A DNA stretch of 64,000 nt from Lachnospiraceae bacterium (GTDB lineage: Bacteria; Bacillota; Clostridia; Lachnospirales; Lachnospiraceae): positions 1 through 64,000 of the forward strand of contig WRAQ01000002.1 of assembly GCA_009780115.1 (NCBI GenBank). The letters are read 5' to 3'. Both the position numbers and the translations under genes were made by a program. Under the pieces are notes generated by a model, which searched no databases, was not told the origin of the DNA, and was given only the letters and a program-made list of their open reading frames with translations. This document shows, in pieces, positions 16,123 to 24,277 of this stretch; positions within the stretch are counted from its first letter, which is position 1; each line of letters begins with the position of its first letter.

Positions 16123-17901
16123 CTATCCCGCCGGCTTAAACTCAAACGTAACCGAAATTGTCCGCACCTGCCCTAAAGCCTCCGGGTCGATTGGATTTGG
16201 TGAAACACCTTCGAAGTCGCCGTCTGCGGTCCGGATTTCATCGGGTATTGCCGTTACCCAAGCGTTATAAAGATTAACGCGGGTTGTTTTTCCGTCATCA
16301 GTTGCGGTATACGGTCTTGCGATTAACTCATATGGCTCACTGTTTATTTCAACCAGCAAGATATCAATAACATAATCAGGGAAAAGAGCTTCCCCGTTAG
16401 CAATTGCAACTGCCGAAAAAACAACACCATTCGCAAAACCGTCAAAGGTATCGGTGAAATCAACTGCGACCGTATAAATACCGGAACCGGTGATTTCTAC
16501 ATCAGTAGCAACTACCCCTTCTGATTTTGACTCGGGGCTATAATCATCCCCGACACTATAAATCACGTTCCAGTCGCCGCTATTGTACATCAGCCACGCG
16601 ATTGCCATATCATCGGGTATCCGTCCGGCATCTTTGGCCAGGCTAAGGGCCGCCCTCATTGCAAAATAAGCTTCTTCTTCAATTTCATCACGACTCATCT
16701 CCGCCCGGGCGGATAAACTGCGGTTTTTGTACAATTCAGCTAAATCATCACACAAGTAAGTCAAATCATGGCGGATATAAAATTGCGATGTATCCCATAA
16801 CATTGGGTGATAACCATAATAATCCATATTATTGAGGAAATTGTTGTGCCAATCCAAGGCATTGGCTTTAGGCTGGCCGTCACGGTCAACCATTACCGCA
16901 TATTCACCGAAAATAACGCCATAACCCATCCTGGTAAATTTTTCCATTTTTTTCAGGGTTTCATTCATATGGAGATATTCTTTTTCGGTACCCCATGTTG
17001 AAAGGCTGATATTAATGCAATAACCATCCGGATCATAATAATGGACTTTTATAAACAACTTACCATCAACCGTATCGGTTGGCATGATGAAGCGTTCATC
17101 ACATGTTAAATTGATATTGGTATTGAAACCAGCAATCGAAAGCATCCGGTGAGCATTGTTTCCGCCGGTACCCCTAACGGTATCAACAAAAGCCTGATTG
17201 ATTTTGTTCGTCATTTCAAAACAAGCATCGTCATCAAGATATCCGGAATCTCTGGCGATATCGGTATCATTTAAACGGAAGCCGAGTTCTTCATTGGCCG
17301 ATTCAAAGATAACATAATCGGAAAAATGATTGTATCTTTCGGCAATTTGTGTCCACATCGATACATATAAATCCATCGCCGCCGCCCTGGTATCGGGGTT
17401 AGCCGAACCGAACATGCCCCACCAGCCGCCGTCCCAATGGTCATTGATTTTCACATACATTCCGGCATTGCGGGCATAATGGATAATTTCTTCAACCCGG
17501 TCAAGGTAATCTTCCCTTATCGTATAATCACCGGTCTCGAAATCCATTACATTAGTCCACGCAACCGGAATCCGCAAAGAATCAAATCCGGAGTCTTTCA
17601 AGAAATTGATGATTTCCTGTGTTGTTTCCGGCTGTCCCCAATGCGTTTCATAATAATGAACCGGTTTATCCGTACCCAAACTTGCACGGCCGTAAGCTTC
17701 CATTGTATTACTTAAATTAATCCCATTTCCCATCAGCCTGACGGCTTCCAGGGTAGTGAGTTCCAAACGGATGGAGCCGTCATCTAAATTGACGGCCCCT
17801 TTCGCTTCATCACCCTCATTTTTGCCACATGCAGATAGTGACAAAACTGCAACTAAATAAATTAGACTAATTAATACTAATTTGATTTTGTTATTTTTCA
17901 T
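16123..17901 (-). CDS. Surface GH5 endoglucanase lipoprotein with C-terminal beta module
   Basis: 592 residues. Lipobox LSAC with C25 places it on the outer membrane face. The GH5 catalytic domain spans about 45-440: the LRIPVAW strand, acid/base E204 in ESANEE, H287 in KVHYYDP and nucleophile E333 in FGEY. A C-terminal module from about 445 (AWLMYNSGDWNVIYSVGDD to TISVTFEF) matches the repeated modules of the surface protein at 22286-23995. Last gene of the importer operon, nine bases after the binding protein, which argues that its products are what the importer takes up. Substrate is probably a beta-1,4-glucan; xyloglucan is favoured by the nearby GH31 and GH29 genes. Confidence 0.9.
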   Translation of the reverse strand: MKNNKIKLVLISLIYLVAVLSLSACGKNEGDEAKGAVNLDDGSIRLELTTLEAVRLMGNGINLSNTMEAYGRASLGTDKPVHYYETHWGQPETTQEIINFLKDSGFDSLRIPVAWTNVMDFETGDYTIREDYLDRVEEIIHYARNAGMYVKINDHWDGGWWGMFGSANPDTRAAAMDLYVSMWTQIAERYNHFSDYVIFESANEELGFRLNDTDIARDSGYLDDDACFEMTNKINQAFVDTVRGTGGNNAHRMLSIAGFNTNINLTCDERFIMPTDTVDGKLFIKVHYYDPDGYCINISLSTWGTEKEYLHMNETLKKMEKFTRMGYGVIFGEYAVMVDRDGQPKANALDWHNNFLNNMDYYGYHPMLWDTSQFYIRHDLTYLCDDLAELYKNRSLSARAEMSRDEIEEEAYFAMRAALSLAKDAGRIPDDMAIAWLMYNSGDWNVIYSVGDDYSPESKSEGVVATDVEITGSGIYTVAVDFTDTFDGFANGVVFSAVAIANGEALFPDYVIDILLVEINSEPYELIARPYTATDDGKTTRVNLYNAWVTAIPDEIRTADGDFEGVSPNPIDPEALGQVRTISVTFEFKPAG

Positions 17902-17910
17902 GTATTTTCC

Positions 17911-19617
17911 TTAATTTCCTGCAATGTCAGCACGTACCTTTGCTTCAGCAGCCCGGCGAAGTTCTACTTCAACCAGCGACCACTCAACACATTCTTCATA
18001 ACCATAAGCCATAGCACCTTCAATCATTTCATCAATATGCCGCCAGAAATCGGCCGGCGTATCGGCAATGATAGCCCGCCATGAAGCATCTCTTATCTCT
18101 TTCGTTACTTGCTCCCAAGTACTCCTAAATTCAACGCTTTTTACACCGTCACTATAAGTCGTCCCTAAGGATACGGCAAATGGGCGGCTTGTCAAATACT
18201 CATGAATACTTAAGGCACCGGTAAATGCCCGCCAATCAGCTTCAGCCGCGTTTTTCGGTTCCGGCTGATATGACCGCCAGAATTTTTTGTTATAAGGCTC
18301 GCCGGATTCCGGATTAATAGCCATATTGTCCCAAGTGGTATTATTAATTTGGAATGAACCATCGCCGTATTGACCGGAGTAAGGCTCTTCCATTTCGGTA
18401 TTGCGGTCACTGTCAGTCCGTTTGCCTAACTCCGTAAAGTAAGTTTTGCCATCTTCATCATAATCCCAAGTGACACCCTTCGGCCCATAATCCATCGTCA
18501 ACCGCCCTTCCGGAGTACATAACCAGTTGATAATTTCCATACATAATTCCGGGTGTTGGGTTTTTGAACCAATCGACCAAATCCGGTTCATTCCGTAAAT
18601 ATTCAAACCATAATTAATCGGTTTTGCTTCTTCGGGAGCAAATGAAAGCATAATCTGATCTTTTTCAAGATGATCCAAGGTATTGAACCTATCTTCACCG
18701 GCCCAACTAAAAATTGAGAACAAGGTTCCGCCGTTTTCAAGCTTTGGTGCCATTGTATCAAAGGTATTGGTCATTGAGTCCGGGTCAAGCAAACCGCGCC
18801 GGTGCAAGTCATTAAAAAACTCAAGCATTTCAATATAAGGGCCGCCTTCCATCAAAGCCGGGAAAAATTCACCGGTTTCGGGACAGTAATGACCCATATG
18901 AAATTCATCATAACCATAATAAGCTGTCGCCATGGATTTCGGGTACATAACCATCGTCCCGTCCCAATCGCTCCAAAGTGAAACCGCATAAACGGGGTTG
19001 CCGATATCATCAACTTTGATATGGTCGCGCATTTGTTCCAAAACATCGGCAAACTCTTTAAGGTTTCTCATCCTCGGATAACCGATATCACGATAAACAT
19101 CCCATCTCAAGCACCATGAATAGAAGAAAGCACCAATATCATCGGCATTGGCGGCTACATTGTGGCCAAAACCATACAAATTGGGGATTCCGGTTTCCCG
19201 TTCTGAAATACCGCGGTTTTTTCCTAATGCCGGCCCCATATGCTCTTTAATATAAGGGCCATAATTAGCAAGCAAATCCTCATCGTCCCATTCCCATAAA
19301 AGGCCTTGCTTGAAAGCTTCAATATACTTTTCACCATCAGCGCCCCAAACGACAATGTCACCTAAGTCCTGAGCCGCCATCCGGGTTTCATAAACACCGT
19401 CTTCATCGGAAATAAGAATCATTTTTACATTGAATTTTTCCAGCATCATCTGCGCGAACCAACCGGTCATTTCACCGTTGTAGTTGGCTACCTGGCTGTA
19501 AACCGTCAAGGTGACCGGTTCGTCTTTTTTGCCCCCGGAATTACCACAGGCACTAAGTAATGATACTGATAAAACCATCACTAACATTAAGCAAATTAAT
19601 TTCTTGAATCTGTTCAT
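17911..19617 (-). CDS. LplA-type solute-binding lipoprotein
   Basis: 568 residues. Lipoprotein signal with C24 (LLSACG). LplA-type binding protein; the N-terminal VYSQVANYNGEMTGWFAQM region, YFTELGK and WRAFTGALS are shared in pattern with the orphan binding protein at 31969-33720, so the two are paralogues. Ribosome site GGAGG five bases before the ATG. Encoded between the LplC-type permease and the GH5 gene; it should capture oligosaccharides released by the surface GH5 enzyme. Acidic and aromatic-rich mature protein, as expected for an oligosaccharide binder. Confidence 0.92.
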   Translation of the reverse strand: MNRFKKLICLMLVMVLSVSLLSACGNSGGKKDEPVTLTVYSQVANYNGEMTGWFAQMMLEKFNVKMILISDEDGVYETRMAAQDLGDIVVWGADGEKYIEAFKQGLLWEWDDEDLLANYGPYIKEHMGPALGKNRGISERETGIPNLYGFGHNVAANADDIGAFFYSWCLRWDVYRDIGYPRMRNLKEFADVLEQMRDHIKVDDIGNPVYAVSLWSDWDGTMVMYPKSMATAYYGYDEFHMGHYCPETGEFFPALMEGGPYIEMLEFFNDLHRRGLLDPDSMTNTFDTMAPKLENGGTLFSIFSWAGEDRFNTLDHLEKDQIMLSFAPEEAKPINYGLNIYGMNRIWSIGSKTQHPELCMEIINWLCTPEGRLTMDYGPKGVTWDYDEDGKTYFTELGKRTDSDRNTEMEEPYSGQYGDGSFQINNTTWDNMAINPESGEPYNKKFWRSYQPEPKNAAEADWRAFTGALSIHEYLTSRPFAVSLGTTYSDGVKSVEFRSTWEQVTKEIRDASWRAIIADTPADFWRHIDEMIEGAMAYGYEECVEWSLVEVELRRAAEAKVRADIAGN

Positions 19618-19652
19618 TTCATCCTCCTATTTTTATTAATTGCTGGGCGATT

Positions 19653-20621
19653 TTAACCTTTAACTGCACCAAGCATAATACCTTTAACAAAATAACGCTG
19701 CATCCATGGATATACTACCAAAATCGGTAAAACTGTCACCATCGAAATAGTATAGTTAATTACCCGCACATTTGTAACCCCGGCTAAAGCAGCAGATGCT
19801 GTTGTCGCCCCGCCGCCTGACTGCATCATTGCCGCAAGGTTACTTGACCGGTTCAAATAAACATACAAACGATGCTGTAAGGTATGAAGTTCCGGCGCAT
19901 TATTCATCAGAATCAAAGAATCTACAAATGAGTTCCAGTGGCTGACAGCGCCAAAAATTGCAATTGTTGCTAAAATCGGTTTGCTTAGCGGCCAGATAAT
20001 CTTCCAGTAAATAGTCATCAAGCCGGCACCGTCAATATGGGCACTTTCCTCAAGTTCTGCCGGAATCGATTCAATATAGGTTTTTACCAGGATAATATTA
20101 AACGGCGCAACCAAACCGGGAATAATATAAGCCATAAACGTATTAGTCAGACCAAGCATCATCATTGTCAGGAACCAGGGAATCAAACCGGCATTGAAAT
20201 ACATTGTGATAATTGTAAAGCGGTACCAAAATTTCTTGCCCCACATAACATCTTTCGTCATCAGGTATGCAATAAAGCTGGAAGCAACTACCATTACTGC
20301 CGTCCCTAGTACTGCCCGCCCGAATGTCACCACTATGGCATTGCCAACTTCCCGAAGCTGCAATATCGCAATATAGTTGTTAATATGCAAACCTTCGGGA
20401 AAGAAATTAATCAGGCCGCGGCTAACCATTTGATTATCGGAAATGGTATTGATGAAAATATAGTAAAAGGGGAAAATACATAGCAAGGTAAATAATCCGA
20501 AGACCGAGTAGTTGATGATGTTAAAAACAACATCGCCAACTGTTAATTTGAACTTACGTTTATTAGCACTTTGCATTTCGGCTTTTTCATCCCGCCGTTC
20601 TTGTTTTGTTTTTCCAAACAT
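19653..20621 (-). CDS. ABC sugar importer permease, LplC type
   Basis: 322 residues, six predicted membrane helices, cytoplasmic Lys/Glu-rich N-terminus (about 1-27), EAA loop EESAHIDGAGLMTIYWKIIWPLSKP in the middle and the subfamily ending GIMLGAVKG. Ribosome site AAAGGGGG ten bases before the ATG. Pairs with the LplB-type permease 18 bases upstream and the binding protein downstream; uses an ATPase encoded elsewhere. Confidence 0.92.
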   Translation of the reverse strand: MFGKTKQERRDEKAEMQSANKRKFKLTVGDVVFNIINYSVFGLFTLLCIFPFYYIFINTISDNQMVSRGLINFFPEGLHINNYIAILQLREVGNAIVVTFGRAVLGTAVMVVASSFIAYLMTKDVMWGKKFWYRFTIITMYFNAGLIPWFLTMMMLGLTNTFMAYIIPGLVAPFNIILVKTYIESIPAELEESAHIDGAGLMTIYWKIIWPLSKPILATIAIFGAVSHWNSFVDSLILMNNAPELHTLQHRLYVYLNRSSNLAAMMQSGGGATTASAALAGVTNVRVINYTISMVTVLPILVVYPWMQRYFVKGIMLGAVKG

Positions 20622-20639
20622 ATTCTATTCGCCCCCTTT

Positions 20640-22082
20640 CTATATAATACTCTCGCCGCGAATCCATTTAGAAGCTTTATTCGCAGCAAAGAGCAGGGTC
20701 ACGCTGATAAGTGATTTCAGCATCCCAATCATAGTCGATATTGAAATCAAACCTTTTTCAATACCTCGTTGATAGATATATAAATCCAGAACTGTAATTC
20801 TTTGGGTATTACTTGCATTTTCAAAGACTAAGTATTGCTCCATCCCGTTATTCAAAATACCGGCAATACTAAGGAGCAATAGGACAAAGAAGGTTGACAT
20901 CAAGCCCGGCAGTGTGATATGCCACATTTTTTGAAAACGTCCGGCACCGTCAACCGTCGCCGCTTCATATAACTGCTGGTCAATCCCGGCAATCGCGGCT
21001 ATGTAAATAATCGCACTCCAGCCTAAGCCTTTCCACATTCCCCAGCCCAGCATTTTGAGCCAGATAAGATTGTCACCCATTAAATAATTCCGGCCGGCCC
21101 CGTCAAGGGCGCCAATCGTCGAAAGGAAACTGTTGATAAAACCGTCAGTTGAAAAAATTGCAAAAGCAATCGCATAAACCATAACCCATGAGATAAAGTT
21201 AGGTACGGTTGACAAAGTTTGAACGAAACGGCGGAACGGGCCGTTACGGATTTCAACAAGGAAAATTGCAAACGCCATTGCTACCCAACTGGTGCTAAGC
21301 CCAAGGGCGCTCATTGCTAAGGTATTTTGCAATACTCTGACGATATCCCGCTGTGTACCCGGGTCGTTAAACAAGAATGTGAACCATTTAAACCCAACGA
21401 AATCGTCCATTGTCATCGGCATTCCTGCCGTATATTCAACGAAAGCGGCGCGCCAGCCCCATAACGGCAGATATGAGAAAACAAATAATAAAGCCGCAAA
21501 AGGTAAAAACATCAGGAAAGTCCGGTATTTTGCTTCTATTTCAAATACCGCTTCTTTTTCCTCTTTTCTTAGCAAAAATATTTGGATAAGTGATGATATG
21601 AAAACTACCGCCGCAATCCCGCAAAATAGGAAATAACCACTCGGAAACATCGGCGAAAGTCTTTCAAAATCACTTGAATTATTGTTCATATTAAGGTAGC
21701 TAATCAAGATTCCGGTTAAACCGAGCGCTTGGGTTGCCCCGCCGATTAAACCAAAGAAATTGCCTCTTTTTTTGCATTTGATATTACCGACCGAAAGACA
21801 GCCGCAAACGCATGTCAAACCGATACCAATGCAAAGTATCAGGCTCGAAATAAATAAGATGACAAAATTTGTTTCATTAACCCAACCGCGGTTTATTTCC
21901 CGCCCCAATTCAGAAATTAAGCTGTTATATGCAACCGCAGATGTAAATAGCGACATGTTCCGGTTGATTCGTTCCGTCAGCCTTGCCGGGTTGATTGCCG
22001 GAAAAAACATCATCGCCGCTGACAAAACAATAACCAGCCGTAAAAATATGTATATGCCCCGTGAGGCTAGTGATTCTTTCAT
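20640..22082 (-). CDS. ABC sugar importer permease, LplB type with N-terminal membrane extension
   Basis: 480 residues from the ATG at 22082; the frame continues to a TTG at 22115 but AGGAGA lies between the two. The last 290 residues are a standard LplB-type permease (FLMFLPFAALLFVFSYLPLWG start, EAATVDGAGRFQKMWHITLP EAA loop). They are preceded by about 185 residues absent from normal LplB proteins: four predicted helices at roughly 10-27, 75-100, 113-132 and 151-175, a probable extracellular loop (about 35-70) and a CVCGC pentapeptide near 93. First gene of the operon that ends with GH5. The extension's role is unknown; it might interact with the sensor kinase or surface proteins. Confidence 0.88.
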   Translation of the reverse strand: MKESLASRGIYIFLRLVIVLSAAMMFFPAINPARLTERINRNMSLFTSAVAYNSLISELGREINRGWVNETNFVILFISSLILCIGIGLTCVCGCLSVGNIKCKKRGNFFGLIGGATQALGLTGILISYLNMNNNSSDFERLSPMFPSGYFLFCGIAAVVFISSLIQIFLLRKEEKEAVFEIEAKYRTFLMFLPFAALLFVFSYLPLWGWRAAFVEYTAGMPMTMDDFVGFKWFTFLFNDPGTQRDIVRVLQNTLAMSALGLSTSWVAMAFAIFLVEIRNGPFRRFVQTLSTVPNFISWVMVYAIAFAIFSTDGFINSFLSTIGALDGAGRNYLMGDNLIWLKMLGWGMWKGLGWSAIIYIAAIAGIDQQLYEAATVDGAGRFQKMWHITLPGLMSTFFVLLLLSIAGILNNGMEQYLVFENASNTQRITVLDLYIYQRGIEKGLISISTMIGMLKSLISVTLLFAANKASKWIRGESII

Positions 22083-22117
22083 TACAACTTTATCTCCTTC
22101 CCTACAAACTCTCAATC

Positions 22118-22148
22118 GGGTGGAGGCTATCCCTTCAGCCTCATACCC
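22118..22148 (-). other. Leader hairpin of the importer/GH5 operon
   Basis: GGGT, GAGGCT and their complements AGCCTC and ACCC form a stem-loop at 22118-22148 around an 8-base loop. It lies 36 bases before the LplB start and, on the minus strand, after the larger hairpin at 22156-22232. No T-run follows. A structured 5' leader or a mobile-element remnant are both possible. Confidence 0.5.
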
Positions 22149-22155
22149 GTTGTGC

Positions 22156-22232
22156 GAGCCGCATTTGCCTTCGAGATTTCAGGATTCATTCCTGAAATCG
22201 AGTGTAAAGGCAAAATTTTCATTACGCGGCTC
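22156..22232 (-). other. Large compound stem-loop upstream of the importer/GH5 operon
   Basis: Nested complementary blocks: GAGCCGC (22156-22162) with GCGGCTC (22226-22232), TTTGCCTT with AAAGGCAAA, and a central perfect GATTTCAGGA/TCCTGAAATC pair around TTCAT. Total span 77 bases. It sits between the terminator of the surface-protein gene and the first gene of the importer operon, so it is either transcribed leader RNA or a miniature palindromic element. Confidence 0.6.
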
Positions 22233-22243
22233 TGCACAAGAAA

Positions 22244-22273
22244 GGGCACCCCAAAATTGCTTTTGAGGTACCC
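22244..22273 (-). terminator. Terminator of the surface-protein gene
   Basis: On the minus strand GGGTACCTCAAAA pairs with TTTTGGGGTGCCC around GCAA, with G-T pairs, followed by TTTCTT. It lies 12 bases beyond the stop codon at 22286 and separates this gene from the importer operon. Confidence 0.8.
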
Positions 22274-22285
22274 TTATATTAATTC

Positions 22286-23995
22286 CTAATCTTTTTTCTT
22301 TTTGGAGATAAAGAAGTATGCACCACCACCGCCAACGAGAACTACTACTACCACAATAATGATAATGAGGGTGGTATTGTTGCCGCTATCGTCAGTTTGT
22401 GCCGGAGCCGGCGTTGCAGCAGGTGCTGCTTCTTCGGCAGGAGCGGGTGCTTCCTCGGCACTGCCCCAGTCATAATCTGAGTTAAAGCCGGTGCCTTTAA
22501 GGGTAAAGACAACTTTGATTTCATCATTCGGAACCAATCTTGAAGGCATAACGACCGGGTTTTCAATCGTTCCGGTACCCCAGGTATTAACTAATTCAAG
22601 ACGAAGCCTTCCATTTCCTTCAATGTCACCGTATTTAATATTTTCATTACGGATTCCGGAAACTAATTCACCGTCAACATAAACTTCTACGGATACTTCC
22701 GCATCAGTACCTGTCATTCCGCCTGACTCGATATCTTCCCAGAGGGTACCGGCATGAACCATTGCCCGGCCTAATTCTTCAATATCAACAAGGAAAACAA
22801 GTCCTGATTCATCAGGGATAGCCTGGCCGGTACCGCCAGCCTGGTCACGGGTAATAGATACTTCCCAGACACCGTCGCCTAAGATTTCCATATCATTACC
22901 AACACCAGAGGCAAAGTTTGACCATTCGCCGCCGCCGGCATCTTGGAACATCATGAAAGCATTAAATGATGAAGGGGCAACGTACTCTTCCTCTTCAGCA
23001 AAACGAGGGTCACCAAAAATCCAAACACCGCTTCCATAAGTAAAGGTTACTTCGATAGAACTAATTTCTTCAAACTCATTTGAAACCGGGACCCAAGTTG
23101 CATCGTCGCTGCCGTCAGCAGTACGGGCATCTTTCGGAAGCGCATCAACCCATTCATTAAACAGGTTGGTCCGGGTTGTAACACCGTCATCAGAACTGGT
23201 GTAAGTATTACCTACGGAAACTTCTTCACCATTAATTTTAACGGAATCAATTGTCATATAAGCGCCGGGAAGTAAAACTTCACCAAAGGCAACTTCAGCG
23301 TTAAAGAAAGCAATTCCATTGGCCGGTGATGCAAAATCAAGGCCAACTGTGTAAGTGCCATAACCGTCAACAGCTTCATTGGTACGAGTAAAGCCTTCGC
23401 CTTCATCAGAGCCCCAGGCCTGAACTTCCCAGTCAGAACTTGCGAATTGCAGGTAAGCAACCATTTCAGCAAGTTCAAGGGTAAAAGTTACTTCAATACT
23501 GCTGATATCTTCGATATCATTGGCCATCGGGGTTGCCGTAGCTTCATCACTAAATTTGAAAGCATCATCCGGAATTTCGTCAACCCATTCATTGAAAAGA
23601 TTGGTACGGATATTTCCATTTTCAGGATTGGTAAAAGTTTCGCCATATTCGATTTCTTCACCGTTTACTTTGATTGAATCAATCCGCATAAAACCGGCGG
23701 GATAAAGAGTAGCGCCGTCTTCGATTTCGACAGAAGAGAAAGCGATGCCGTTAACCGGCTCATCAAAAGTAAGGGCAACTGTGTAAGTCCCTGCGCCGTC
23801 AACGATGTCGTTCGTAAGGGTGACACCTTCACCGTCTTCGCCGTCCCAAGTCTGGACTCCCCAATCTGCACTGGCAAATTGCAAGAATGCTTTTGTCCCG
23901 CTCGCTTGAGCATCAATGCTTGGAACCAAAACTAATGGTGCAAGTAATGCAAGCCCGCAAACAAAAGCTGCTAATTTCTTTAAAACCTTTTTCAT
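22286..23995 (-). CDS. Membrane-anchored surface protein with three beta modules
   Basis: 569 residues. Sec signal peptide (about 1-30), two closely similar modules at about 36-173 and 180-320 (each with the pattern LQFASxDWxVQ, GxGTYTV, NGIAF, TNLFNEWVD, ISSIEVTF), a diverged third at about 345-500, then a Pro/Ala/Glu linker (about 512-535), a membrane helix (542-564) and the basic tail SKKKKD. It is thus anchored by its C-terminus with the modules outside the cell. The same module ends the GH5 lipoprotein at 16123-17901, so polysaccharide binding is the likely job. Strong ribosome site GGAGG; its own -10 box lies near 24047-24052. I cannot name the module family. Confidence 0.85.
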   Translation of the reverse strand: MKKVLKKLAAFVCGLALLAPLVLVPSIDAQASGTKAFLQFASADWGVQTWDGEDGEGVTLTNDIVDGAGTYTVALTFDEPVNGIAFSSVEIEDGATLYPAGFMRIDSIKVNGEEIEYGETFTNPENGNIRTNLFNEWVDEIPDDAFKFSDEATATPMANDIEDISSIEVTFTLELAEMVAYLQFASSDWEVQAWGSDEGEGFTRTNEAVDGYGTYTVGLDFASPANGIAFFNAEVAFGEVLLPGAYMTIDSVKINGEEVSVGNTYTSSDDGVTTRTNLFNEWVDALPKDARTADGSDDATWVPVSNEFEEISSIEVTFTYGSGVWIFGDPRFAEEEEYVAPSSFNAFMMFQDAGGGEWSNFASGVGNDMEILGDGVWEVSITRDQAGGTGQAIPDESGLVFLVDIEELGRAMVHAGTLWEDIESGGMTGTDAEVSVEVYVDGELVSGIRNENIKYGDIEGNGRLRLELVNTWGTGTIENPVVMPSRLVPNDEIKVVFTLKGTGFNSDYDWGSAEEAPAPAEEAAPAATPAPAQTDDSGNNTTLIIIIVVVVVLVGGGGAYFFISKKKKD

Positions 23996-24046
23996 TTAAT
24001 TTCCTCCTATGATTTATGGGATTTTGTCCCTACTATATCACCTACT

Positions 24047-24052
24047 ATTATA
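24047..24052 (-). promoter_or_regulatory. -10 box of the surface-protein gene
   Basis: TATAAT on the minus strand, 52 bases upstream of the start codon, with an imperfect TTTATC 16 bases further upstream. The shared motif beginning TTTAGTG (24058-24079) overlaps the -35 area. The gap 23996-24277 holds this promoter and otherwise AT-rich sequence; a possible weak stem AAGGC/GCCTT near 24227-24253 might end the GH31 transcript. Confidence 0.5.
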
Positions 24053-24277
24053 AATTATTTAGTGTTACGATAAAACCGGTATTATTTGACATATAATACG
24101 TAAAGAATTAGCTATGGAAATTGTTACTATTCTGCTCATTTATGAGCAAGTCAGGCAATAAACACTCTCAATCACTACGGTCTAATTAGTTCTAATTCAA
24201 GTTATCTCCCTGGAAGAAGTCGACCTAAGGCGATTTCGAGTACTTTTTGCCTTCCTTGCTAATCTAGTTCGTGAGCA

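Noticed and set aside
23996..24277. Terminator for GH31 in the gap before the surface-protein gene
   Set aside because: Only a 5-bp AAGGC/GCCTT stem with a long loop; too weak to call.
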